Assembly (NCBI GenBank): GCA_035548375.1
Contig: DASZTG010000021.1
Span: 124,001-188,000 of the forward strand
Source: JACQAP01 sp035548375
GTDB taxonomy: Bacteria; Pseudomonadota; Gammaproteobacteria; Burkholderiales; JACQAP01
Reading direction: 5' to 3'
Length of the DNA: 64,000 nucleotides
This document shows positions 9,059 to 16,813 of the stretch, in pieces. The stretch's first letter is position 1. The number at the start of each line of letters is the position of its first letter. The notes beneath the pieces were generated by a model. It was given only the letters and a program-made list of their open reading frames with translations. It had not been told where the DNA came from and did not search any database. Made by a program: the position numbers and the translations under genes.

Positions 9059-11233
9059 CTAGATATAGCCCTTGATGTTTTCCGGCGTGTAGGGCAGCGT
9101 CCGGCACCGCTTGCCGCAGGCGGCGAAAATCGCGTTGCCGATGGCGGGCTGGATCGCCGCGACGACGGGCACCCGCAAGCCGCCGGGCGCGGAGTCGCTG
9201 CGGATGAATTGCACGTCGATGAGCTTCGGCGCCTGGTGCATGCGCGCCACGCGGTAGGTATCAAAGTTGGTCTGTTCGACCGCGCCGTTGCGAATGCTGA
9301 TTTCTCCCCACATGCAGGCGGATTGCCCCTGGACGATCGCGCCCTGCACCTGCGCCATTGCCTGGTCCGGGTGTACCAGGATGCCGGCGTCCACGACGGC
9401 CGTGACTTTCTCGATGGTCACCGCATAGTCGGGCGATACCATCGCCTGCGCGACGACGGCGACGACAGTGTTGCTGCTCGCGGCGATCGCCACGCCCATG
9501 CCGCGGCCGCCCTGGAGCGGCTTGCCCCAGCCCGAGCGCAAGCGCGCTTCTTCGAGCGCATGCTTCATGCGCAACGAGAGCGTGCGTTCACCCCCGGCTT
9601 CCAGCATGTCGATGCGGTAGAAAATCGCGTCTTTCTCGGCCGCGGCCGCGAGTTCGTCGATGAAGCATTCGAGCGCGACGGCATTCAGGTTATGCGATGC
9701 GCCGCGCCAGCCGCCAGCCGTGACGCCGGTGTCGTGCGCCTGGAATGCGATTTTCAACGCCGGTATCGCGTAGGCGAAGTTGTCGATGTGATTCGTGGCC
9801 GCGTCGCCCGCGATGTCGGGGTACACCTCGCGCGGAATCGGCGGACTGGTCGCATTGAAGCGCAGCGCCAGTGCCTTTCCGGTCGGGTCGACGCCCGCCG
9901 ACAGCCCGACCACGCCGGCGGGAACGTAGGCGTCGTGGGTCATGTCGTCTTCCCGGCTCCAGATCATTTTCACCGGCGCGCCGACCGCCTTCGATATTTC
10001 CGCGGCATCGACGATGTAATCCACCTCGATGCGGCGCGCGGAGCCTCCGCCGATGAACGTGGTTTGCAACTCGACCTGCGAAGGCTTGAGGCCGGTGACC
10101 GCGGCGACGACATGCGGAACGAGTTGCTGGAACTGCGTGGGCGCATAAATGATCGCGCGGTTGCGGCGAACGTCCGCCACGGCGTTCAGAGGCTCCATGC
10201 CCGCGTGCGCGAGGAAGGGCAGCCGGTAGGTCGCATCGACGGTCTTCACCGCCTGCGCCATGGCGGCATCGACGTCGCCGATCTCCCGGAAAACCCGGCC
10301 TGGCTGCTCGATTGCATTACGCAGGCCCTCCCAGATGGATTTCTGGTCGGCGGTGGCGAGCGGGCCCTCGTCCCAGCGAACCTTCAGCAGCGCACAGGCG
10401 CCCTTCGCCTGCCACCAGGAATCGGCCACCACGGCGATGCCGCGACCGTATTGCACGATCGCCTTGACGCCAGGGACGGCGCGCGCACGCGCATCGTCGA
10501 AGCTCGCCACCCTGGCGCCGATGGCCGGCGCCATCGCGACCGCGGCGTACAGCATTCCCGGCACCTGTACGTCGATGCCGAACTGGGCCTGGCCTTTGAC
10601 TTTCGCGGGCGTATCCAGGCGCTTCTGCTTCGGGTTGCCGATGGTCTTGAAGCTGGAGGCCGGCTTGAGCGCGATGTTCTCCGGCACCGGCATCCTCGCT
10701 GCGGCTGCGGCGAGCTGCCCGTAAGTCGCCTTTTTCTTGCCGGGCCCGAACACGCTGCCGTTGGCCGTCCTGCATTGCGCGACGTCGACATTCCAGCTTT
10801 GCGCCGCGGCCGCCACCAGCATCATGCGGGCGGCGGCACCCGCCGTTCGCAGCTTGTCCCAGGCCTCGCGCACGGAGGTGGAGGCGCCGGTCATCTGCGC
10901 GCCGAGCAGGGCGTTGCCGTAAACCGGCGCCACCGGCGCGAACTCGACCTTGACGGCGTTGACGTCGACCTCGAGTTCCTCGGCGATCAGCATGGACAAG
11001 GAGGTGTACACGCCCTGGCCGGATTCGGAGCGCGCGCAAACGAAGGTAATGCTGTTGTCGCTGCCTATCCTGATCCACGCATTGATCGTGGCGGGAATGC
11101 CGCGCGCCGGCGCAGCGAAGGACGCGCCGGACAGGGAGATTTCCAGTATGAAGCCGCCCGAGAGGGCGCCGGACGCGCGCAGGAAATCGCGGCGCGGACG
11201 GCTGCGAAGCCCTCTTGTGCGTTGCTGTGCCAC
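9059..11233 (-). CDS. Molybdopterin-binding oxidoreductase subunit, IorB-like, exported by Tat
   Basis: 724 residues of the xanthine dehydrogenase superfamily large-subunit type, closest in layout to isoquinoline 1-oxidoreductase beta subunits (IorB) and related periplasmic aldehyde dehydrogenases. A Tat signal with RRDFL at residues 14-18 and a hydrophobic stretch is at the N-terminus. Molybdopterin-contact blocks such as GGSARRIEVDY and GWRGASHNLNAVALE are present. The C-terminal block normally reading GVGEP, which supplies the catalytic Glu, here reads GLRVP, with Val near 688. No [2Fe-2S] or FAD subunit gene is adjacent, so a partner must be elsewhere or the protein is inactive in the classic reaction. 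Confidence 0.85.
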   Translation of the reverse strand: MAQQRTRGLRSRPRRDFLRASGALSGGFILEISLSGASFAAPARGIPATINAWIRIGSDNSITFVCARSESGQGVYTSLSMLIAEELEVDVNAVKVEFAPVAPVYGNALLGAQMTGASTSVREAWDKLRTAGAAARMMLVAAAAQSWNVDVAQCRTANGSVFGPGKKKATYGQLAAAAARMPVPENIALKPASSFKTIGNPKQKRLDTPAKVKGQAQFGIDVQVPGMLYAAVAMAPAIGARVASFDDARARAVPGVKAIVQYGRGIAVVADSWWQAKGACALLKVRWDEGPLATADQKSIWEGLRNAIEQPGRVFREIGDVDAAMAQAVKTVDATYRLPFLAHAGMEPLNAVADVRRNRAIIYAPTQFQQLVPHVVAAVTGLKPSQVELQTTFIGGGSARRIEVDYIVDAAEISKAVGAPVKMIWSREDDMTHDAYVPAGVVGLSAGVDPTGKALALRFNATSPPIPREVYPDIAGDAATNHIDNFAYAIPALKIAFQAHDTGVTAGGWRGASHNLNAVALECFIDELAAAAEKDAIFYRIDMLEAGGERTLSLRMKHALEEARLRSGWGKPLQGGRGMGVAIAASSNTVVAVVAQAMVSPDYAVTIEKVTAVVDAGILVHPDQAMAQVQGAIVQGQSACMWGEISIRNGAVEQTNFDTYRVARMHQAPKLIDVQFIRSDSAPGGLRVPVVAAIQPAIGNAIFAACGKRCRTLPYTPENIKGYI

Positions 11234-11273
11234 GACTACGGCACCGGCCGCCCGGGCGTGACGGGGTTGCCGG

Positions 11274-11690
11274 TCAATCCGGCACGAAATTCAACGCCAC
11301 GCCGTTGATGCAATAGCGCAGGTGCGTCGGCGGCGGGCCGTCCTCGAACACGTGGCCGAGATGGCTGCCGCAGGTCGCGCAATGCACTTCGGTGCGAACC
11401 ATGTTGTAGGAACGGTCCACCGTCGTCTCGATCGCGCCCTTGACCGGATCGTCGAAGCTCGGCCAGCCGGTGCCGCTCTCGAACTTGCGCTTGCCCTCGA
11501 ACAGCGAGGTGTCGCAGCCGGCGCAAGTGAATTTGCCGGGGCGCTTTTCGCGCAGCAGCGCGCAGCTTCCGGGCCGCTCGGTGCCGTGTTCGCGCATGAC
11601 CTGGTATTGCTCGGGCGTCAACAAGCGGCGCCACTCTTCATCGCTGTGCGTGACCGCGTAGGCTTTCTGCAAGGTTTGCATGGAGTTCAT
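11274..11690 (-). CDS. msrB: Peptide-methionine (R)-S-oxide reductase MsrB, cytoplasmic
   Basis: 138 residues, a complete MsrB domain with no signal peptide. Two zinc-binding CxxC pairs (CAGC and CATC), the GTGWPSF signature and the catalytic Cys in RYCING are all present. It reduces the R-epimer of methionine sulfoxide in proteins. It is the last of a three-gene minus-strand row after dipZ and an exported MsrB, separated from dipZ by 95 bases. Confidence 0.95.
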   Translation of the reverse strand: MNSMQTLQKAYAVTHSDEEWRRLLTPEQYQVMREHGTERPGSCALLREKRPGKFTCAGCDTSLFEGKRKFESGTGWPSFDDPVKGAIETTVDRSYNMVRTEVHCATCGSHLGHVFEDGPPPTHLRYCINGVALNFVPD

Positions 11691-11785
11691 CCGTCCCGTT
11701 GTTCTGACGGGCGGAAGATGGTTTCCGCCCGGCCGTTTTTCAATGCGTCCGGCCCCATTCTAGCGCCGCTTCGCGCAAGCCCGCG

Positions 11786-13684
11786 TCAGCCGAACGTAAA
11801 GGCGAAAGCCTGCGCACCGGCTTCGAGGAATTCGATCTCGAACAGCCGCTCCCGCACCGGGCCGCGCTGGCGCACAAGCTGGTAAAGCCGCTGGCTGTCC
11901 ACCTTGCCTTCGCCCTTTGCGTCGATATCCATTCCGTGATCGTCGCCCGGCGCCTGGCCGTCGACCTTGACGCGAAACCTGACCGGCTTGCCGTTCTCGC
12001 CCGGGCCGAGCACGAGGTGGAGGTCGCGCGCCTGGAAGCGGAATGCAATGCGTCCCGCCGCGGCCGTGGATACTGCCTTCTCGCCTTCGACCTTCCAGTT
12101 GCCGCCGAGTGCCCATTCGTTGAGCTTGAGCCTGGCCGGTACCTCGTAGGCGTGGCTCGCATCGCGCTTCATGCCGGTCGGCGAGATGAAATTGTCCGCG
12201 CGCTCGTAGCCGACGTAGGTTTCCGGCGAGCGCACGTTCGCCAGGTCGGGCGCGGCCTGGGCGCCTGCCGCCGCGACGTCGACGACATCGCGCTTCACGT
12301 CATGCCCGGCCTCCGCCAGCAATTGCTGGATGACGTGCTCGGATTGCTCGTACTCGCCTTCTCCGAAATGGTGGTAGCGCACCTTGCCCTTCGCGTCGAT
12401 GAAATAATGCGCGGGCCAATAATGGTTCCGGAAGGCGCGCCAGATCGCGTAGTCGCTGTCGATCGCGACCGGGTAGCCGATCTTGAGGTCGCCGGTGGCC
12501 TTGCGCACGTTGTCGGCCTTCTTCTCGAAAGCGAATTCCGGCGTGTGCACGCCGATGACGACGAGCCCCTGGTCTTTGTATTTTTCCGCCCACGCCCGCA
12601 CATAGGGAATCGTGCGCAGGCAGTTGATGCAGGAATACGTCCAGAAATCGATCAGCACGACCTTGCCGCGCAGGGCTTCGCTCGTCAGCGGTGCGGAGTT
12701 CAGCCATTCGACCGCGCCGGCCAGCGAAGGCATGTCGCCTTCCACCGGCAACGCGTTGCCCGAAGACGCGCCCTTGTCCGCCATCATCGCCGGCCCGCCG
12801 GACATCATCGCAGGCCCGCCCGCCATGGCCGGCTTGTCCGACATCATCATCGCCGGGTTGTCGGACATTGCGGGTCGATCAGTCATGGCTGGCTTGCCGG
12901 ACATCATGGCCGGACCGCCGCTCATGGCGACCGGCTCGCCGTTGGCGGATTTCGTATCGCCGGCCTGCATGCCGAACTTGTCGAGCAGGTTCTGTTCGAA
13001 AGCCGCGGTCTTCGCCGCCGAGATCTGCGTGAGAAAGCCGGTGTCGAGGCCGAGCGCGATCGCGACCACGCCGACGAGCACCGCCGCACCGAGTGCGCGC
13101 CGGATCCATTCACCCGCATGCAGCGAACGCTTCATGGCCTGGAACACGCGGCCGCCGATCAGCAGCGCGACGGCAAGCGATGTGGCGGCGCCGGCGGCAT
13201 AGGCAAACAGCAGCAGGGAAGTTTGCGCGTTTGCGCCATTCAATGCGGCACCGGTCAGGATCAATCCAAGCACCGGGCCGGCGCAGGGCGCCCACAGCAA
13301 CCCCGTGGCGATGCCCAGCACGAAGGAAGCCACGACCGTATTGCGCGCGCTGCCGCTGCGCTCTGACAGTCGAGAGCCGAGCGCCACCAGCGGGCGCGTC
13401 AAGCGATCCGCAAGCGAGGGCAGCAGCAAGGTCAGGCCGAGCAAAGCCAGCACCACCAGCGCGACCCAACGCCCGTACTCATTTGCCTGCACCGCCCAGC
13501 CGCCGCCGACGGCGGCGAGCGTGGCCACGCCGGCGAACGTCGCCGCCATGCCCAGCAGCAACGGCAGCCCGCTTTTCACGAACGGTTGCTCGGCGCGCGC
13601 GAACACGAACGGCAGCACCGGCAGGATGCAGGGGCTGAGGATGGTCAGCACCCCGCCCACGTAGGAGAGGATGAACAGGATCAT
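11786..13684 (-). CDS. dipZ: DipZ-type thiol transporter: CcdA domain, Met-rich linker, thioredoxin-like domain
   Basis: 632 residues. Residues 1 to about 215 form a CcdA/DsbD-beta membrane domain with the redox cysteines C19 (SPCILP) and C134 (APCAGP). Residues about 251-303 are a Met/Pro/Gly-rich linker with seven PAM repeats. A TlpA-like domain follows with CINC at 352-355, then a C-terminal beta-rich module of about 140 residues typical of mycobacterial-type DipZ. The protein carries reducing power from cytoplasmic thioredoxin across the membrane. Its neighbours on both sides are MsrB enzymes, so it probably feeds electrons to the exported MsrB, whose gene ends 19 bases upstream. Confidence 0.9.
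   Translation of the reverse strand: MILFILSYVGGVLTILSPCILPVLPFVFARAEQPFVKSGLPLLLGMAATFAGVATLAAVGGGWAVQANEYGRWVALVVLALLGLTLLLPSLADRLTRPLVALGSRLSERSGSARNTVVASFVLGIATGLLWAPCAGPVLGLILTGAALNGANAQTSLLLFAYAAGAATSLAVALLIGGRVFQAMKRSLHAGEWIRRALGAAVLVGVVAIALGLDTGFLTQISAAKTAAFEQNLLDKFGMQAGDTKSANGEPVAMSGGPAMMSGKPAMTDRPAMSDNPAMMMSDKPAMAGGPAMMSGGPAMMADKGASSGNALPVEGDMPSLAGAVEWLNSAPLTSEALRGKVVLIDFWTYSCINCLRTIPYVRAWAEKYKDQGLVVIGVHTPEFAFEKKADNVRKATGDLKIGYPVAIDSDYAIWRAFRNHYWPAHYFIDAKGKVRYHHFGEGEYEQSEHVIQQLLAEAGHDVKRDVVDVAAAGAQAAPDLANVRSPETYVGYERADNFISPTGMKRDASHAYEVPARLKLNEWALGGNWKVEGEKAVSTAAAGRIAFRFQARDLHLVLGPGENGKPVRFRVKVDGQAPGDDHGMDIDAKGEGKVDSQRLYQLVRQRGPVRERLFEIEFLEAGAQAFAFTFG
12776..12934 (-). repeat. Met-rich coding repeat inside dipZ
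   Basis: The DNA encodes roughly seven imperfect copies of a unit like GGPAMMSG or DKPAMAG, 6-8 residues each, between the membrane and thioredoxin-like domains of DipZ. The units are similar at DNA level too (repeated gacatcat/ggccggac blocks), indicating expansion by slippage or unequal crossing-over. The linker should face the periplasm. Confidence 0.85.
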
Positions 13685-13703
13685 GGATGGCGCGCCGCGC
13701 CGG

Positions 13704-14204
13704 TCAGGCGGGCGTGAACGTCATCGCGACGCCGTTCATGCAATAGCGCAGGCCGGTCGGCGGCGGGCCGTCGTTGAAGACATGGCCCAGGTGCCCGCCG
13801 CAGCGGCGGCAATGCACTGCCGTGCGCGTCATGCCGTAGGAGCGGTCGTCGGTCGTGCCGATGGCCTTGTCGAGCGGCGCCCAGAAGCTTGGCCAGCCCG
13901 TGCCACTGTCGAACTTGGTCTTGGAAGAATAGAGCGGCAGCTTGCAGCCGGCGCAGGCGAACGTGCCGGCGCGATGCTCGTTGTTCAGCGGGCTCGTGAA
14001 CGGGCGCTCGGTGCCTTCCTCGCGCAGCACCGTGTACTGGCTGGGCGTGAGCAGCTTGCGCCACTCGGCTTCGGTGTGCGTGACTTCGAATTTCTCCGCC
14101 GGCCTGGCATCCGCGGCCATCGCGAGCGGAGCCACTCCCAGTTGCCTCAGGGCCAGCATGGTGGCGCCGCCGATGCCGGCGGCCAATAACAATCGTCGCT
14201 TCAT
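13704..14204 (-). CDS. msrB: Peptide-methionine (R)-S-oxide reductase MsrB, exported or membrane-anchored
   Basis: 166 residues. An N-terminal positively charged and hydrophobic segment (residues 1-31, KRRLLLAAG...) directs export, followed by a complete MsrB domain with CAGC and CRRC zinc pairs, GTGWPSF and the catalytic Cys in RYCMNG. It should repair oxidised methionines in periplasmic proteins. A GGAG ribosome site is 9 bases before the ATG. It is first in the row msrB-dipZ-msrB; periplasmic Msr enzymes need a membrane thiol carrier, which DipZ would provide. Confidence 0.92.
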   Translation of the reverse strand: MKRRLLLAAGIGGATMLALRQLGVAPLAMAADARPAEKFEVTHTEAEWRKLLTPSQYTVLREEGTERPFTSPLNNEHRAGTFACAGCKLPLYSSKTKFDSGTGWPSFWAPLDKAIGTTDDRSYGMTRTAVHCRRCGGHLGHVFNDGPPPTGLRYCMNGVAMTFTPA

Positions 14205-14393
14205 GGAATTCGTCTCCTCGTTGCCGCGGTATCGGCTTCAGCGCCTTCCGCTGCTCCATATACGCAGCCGAATGCTATTTGGACGCGGCTGCCGGTGAAC
14301 CTGAAGTCATCCCTGAACTTGCAAATGGCCGCTTGCCGCCTGAATTTCAATCGGTCGAGACGATTGGACGCGTCTTGTGGAGACGGTGTCGGC

Positions 14394-15146
14394 TCAGTAC
14401 GTCGCCCTTCCCCCCGAAATGTCGAACACGCCGCCGGTGGTGAAGGAACATTCCTCGGAAGCCATCCACGCGACCATCGCAGCGAGCTCGCCCGGATTCG
14501 CCATGCGACCCATCGGCGTCTGCTCGATCATCGAATCGACCAGCTTTTGCGGGAAGGCCTTGACCATGTCCGTGCCCACGGCGGTCGGTGCGATGCAATT
14601 CACGATCACGCCGTCCTTGGCGAGGTCCTTGCCCATGGATTTCGTCAGGCCGATCACCGCAGCTTTCGACGTGGAGTAGGGCGCGAAGTAGGGGCTGCCG
14701 TTCTTGCCGGCAATGGAGGCAAGGTTGATGATGCGGCCGTACTTCTGCGCGATCATGACTGGGATCACCGCGCGACTGCACAGGTAGACGCCGTCGACGT
14801 TGATCGCCATGACCTTGCGCCACTCGTCGAGCGGGTATTCCCAGCTACGGCGCACGTTGCCCGAGATGCCGGCGTTGTTGACGAGGATGTCGATGCGCCC
14901 GAGGTTCTTCTGCGCCGCAGTGGCCGCGGAATTCACCTGGGTTTCGTTGGTCACGTCGACGACGGCGGTGTTGACCTTCCCCTTGCCGCGCAGCTTCATG
15001 GCGGCGTCTTCCAGCGCGCCGCGATCCATGTCCCACATCGAGACGGCGGCGCCGCCTTCGAGGAATTTCTCGGTGATCGCGAGGCCCAGTCCGCGTGCCG
15101 CGCCGGTGACGATGGCCACGCGGCCCTTGAAGTCGATGTTGTTCAT
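14394..15146 (-). CDS. SDR-family oxidoreductase
   Basis: 250 residues, classical short-chain dehydrogenase. TGAARGLG at 14-21 binds the nucleotide, NNAG is at 90-93, and the catalytic residues are S144, Y157 and K161. The Asp after the second strand (WDMD) favours NAD(H). Its start overlaps the stop of the RraA-like gene (TGATG), so the two are translationally coupled. It is a clear paralogue of the SDR at 33156-33905: both end in SGGRATY and share the SFTT block near the C-terminus. The substrate is unknown. Confidence 0.92.
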   Translation of the reverse strand: MNNIDFKGRVAIVTGAARGLGLAITEKFLEGGAAVSMWDMDRGALEDAAMKLRGKGKVNTAVVDVTNETQVNSAATAAQKNLGRIDILVNNAGISGNVRRSWEYPLDEWRKVMAINVDGVYLCSRAVIPVMIAQKYGRIINLASIAGKNGSPYFAPYSTSKAAVIGLTKSMGKDLAKDGVIVNCIAPTAVGTDMVKAFPQKLVDSMIEQTPMGRMANPGELAAMVAWMASEECSFTTGGVFDISGGRATY

Positions 15147-15790
15147 CAGAATTTCCCGAACTTGAGATAGGCCTCCTGCGGGTCCATGCCCTCGAGGATG
15201 GCTCGGCGCACCTTGCTCTCGGTTTGCAGCACCTCCTCGGTCTTGCTCACCACTTGCTCCGCGATCTTGCCGGGAATGATGACGACACCGTCACGGTCGG
15301 CCAGCAGCCAGTCGCCGGTGCTGATTTTAACCTCGCCGATCGTCACCGGCTCGCCGAAGTGGTCCGGCACCCAGCGGCCGACGATGTCGGCCGGCGTGTT
15401 GAAGCTGCAGAACACCGGGAAGCCCAGCTTGAGGATGAAGTCCGTGTCGCGGCAACCGCCGTCGACCACGTAACCGAGCACGCCCTTGTGGTGCAGCGTC
15501 TCGGCGGAAAGCTCGCCCATCAGCGCGACCATATGCGTATTCGGCTGGCAGACCATGACCTTGCCCGAAGGCGCCTTTGACAACAGCCCCGTCCACTGCA
15601 CCAGGGTGTCGTGCGCGTCGCGCGTCTGGTCGATGCGACCGCTGACGGTGTACACCTCGCCGGCCAGTTTCCTGGTCGGATCCAGTGGCTTGATGGCGGG
15701 TGGCAGCACGCACTTGCCGTGACCCATGCCGCGCAGCACGTCGTGGACTGCTGCGGCGTAGCATTTTTCGAGACGCTTCGTTAAGTCCAT
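15146..15790 (-). CDS. RraA-like / HMG-aldolase-type protein
   Basis: 214 residues from the ATG at 15790, with GGGAG about 13 bases upstream; the frame continues further but without a ribosome site. The RraA/4-hydroxy-4-methyl-2-oxoglutarate aldolase fold is indicated by the G-x-x-x-V-V-D-G-G-C-R-D block (GYVVDGGCRDTDFI) and by WLLADRDGVVIIP. Family members are either aldolases/decarboxylases of small keto acids or RNase E inhibitors; the coupling to an SDR favours a metabolic role. The N-terminal extension relative to bona fide RraA also points away from the RNase regulator. Confidence 0.8.
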   Translation of the reverse strand: MDLTKRLEKCYAAAVHDVLRGMGHGKCVLPPAIKPLDPTRKLAGEVYTVSGRIDQTRDAHDTLVQWTGLLSKAPSGKVMVCQPNTHMVALMGELSAETLHHKGVLGYVVDGGCRDTDFILKLGFPVFCSFNTPADIVGRWVPDHFGEPVTIGEVKISTGDWLLADRDGVVIIPGKIAEQVVSKTEEVLQTESKVRRAILEGMDPQEAYLKFGKF

Positions 15791-15834
15791 ATTTTTGTTC
15801 TCACTCCCGGGATAAGACCTACGACCTAAGGACA

Positions 15835-15876
15835 CCACCCAACGCAGAGGCGCAGAGGACGCAAAGGACGCAAAGC
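15835..15876. repeat. Unpaired copy of the CGCAAAGG-type tandem unit array
   Basis: Begins CACCCAACGCAGAGGCGC and continues with further ACGCAAAGG units. It is the same sequence as the arms of the inverted-repeat elements further right, here without a visible inverted partner within 1 kb. It marks the left edge of the AT-richer island. Confidence 0.85.
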
Positions 15877-16101
15877 AAAATCATTAGGAATGGTACAGAG
15901 ATTGGCGACGAGTTGAATTACAGCCACGAGTGGTGACAAAAGAAGAACGGGCTTATGCTATATGGGTACTGTAAATTTGGCAGTGGGTAATACGGCCGTT
16001 AAATGGCCGTAGGAGCGCAGCATTGTGAATAGAGGGCAGTCATTTGTCAGGTTAGCGGCTGGTGATACCTTAATTTCGACGTCTATGTAGGCTTTGTTGT
16101 T
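15877..16101. other. AT-rich intergenic segment
   Basis: Clearly poorer in G+C than the flanks. An antisense frame crosses it and the start of the next gene, but it has no domain or ribosome site. It probably holds the promoter for the gene at 16102; several TA-rich hexamers are possible and I cannot choose one. Confidence 0.4.
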
Positions 16102-16659
16102 ATGAACGCGATCGATCCGCATCACTTTGATTCCATTCTTCGAGCCGTGCTCCAGGAGAGGCAAGCGATCGTATCCACTCATTGGAACGGCGCGCTCACA
16201 CCCTTTACAACGCTTATGAAAACTGTGGTCCTGCCCGAAGTCGGTAGACGCCTTGGGCTTATACCTCATCCCTCCGAATACTATTCACTGGACTGTATCT
16301 ATTTATCAGAGTACGACACAGAGCATTTTGGATCTGAGTCCGGGTATCCGAAAGCATTCTCAGTAATCATCGAGCACGAAAACAATTCCAAGCAGTCTTG
16401 CGAAGAAATGAGCAAACTCCTCCTATTCAATTCGCCCTTGAAGGTGCTCATTACATATGCGCGCGCCGGGGAGGATCTGGAGGATCTTTTGGCGCGCTAC
16501 GGCAAAATGATTGAAAACAGTGGAACAGCTGCGCTTGCCGTGAGCTCACAGAGAATTCTCGTCGTATTCGGCGATAATCCCGCAGGCAGTCCAACTTGGC
16601 GCTCGTACCTATACAATTACAGCGGCTTCATCGAGATTTCACCGCATCTTCTCAAATAA
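16102..16659 (+). CDS. Hypothetical protein, possibly nuclease-fold, in AT-rich island
   Basis: 185 residues; base and codon use are unlike the rest of the window, a sign of recent acquisition. I do not recognise a named family. The central part, an acidic strand with FSVIIEHENNS followed by a helix and then PLKVLITYA, resembles the E-x-E core with flanking strands seen in uncharacterised restriction-endonuclease-like proteins, but a complete PD-(D/E)xK motif is not present. There is no signal peptide or membrane helix. It stands alone between a repeat array and an ABC binding-protein gene. Confidence 0.6.
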   Translation: MNAIDPHHFDSILRAVLQERQAIVSTHWNGALTPFTTLMKTVVLPEVGRRLGLIPHPSEYYSLDCIYLSEYDTEHFGSESGYPKAFSVIIEHENNSKQSCEEMSKLLLFNSPLKVLITYARAGEDLEDLLARYGKMIENSGTAALAVSSQRILVVFGDNPAGSPTWRSYLYNYSGFIEISPHLLK

Positions 16660-16813
16660 TAATTAGGGCAGGGGACAGTCCACCTTGTGGTGCTTAACAA
16701 GTGAAGATCAATTGCGGGCCGTATTCCTGGAATCCAAACTGCCTGCTTCCTGTCTCAAAGTTATTCACCCTAAGCTAGCGTTATCGCTTTTATAAGTCAG
16801 ACCGATTCCGCTC
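16660..16813. other. AT-rich gap with GGGGACAGTCC motif
   Basis: No gene. The sequence GGCAGGGGACAGTCCACC, just after the stop of the hypothetical gene, resembles the ends of REP-type palindromic elements found beside RAYT transposases in many proteobacteria; no transposase is present. The rest should contain the promoter of the binding-protein gene. Confidence 0.35.

Noticed and set aside
8700..9062. Plus-strand frame of 120 codons between egtD and the IorB-like gene
   Set aside because: Composition is random-looking, no domain or ribosome site.
9047..11308. Long open frame of about 750 codons on the plus strand
   Set aside because: It lies antisense to the IorB-like gene, is Arg/His/Gly-rich without domain blocks, and arises from the codon bias of high-GC DNA.
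15958..16269. Minus-strand frame of 103 codons in the AT-rich island
   Set aside because: It overlaps the start of the 16102 gene on the other strand and has no ribosome site; AT-rich DNA makes it less surprising, but nothing supports it.
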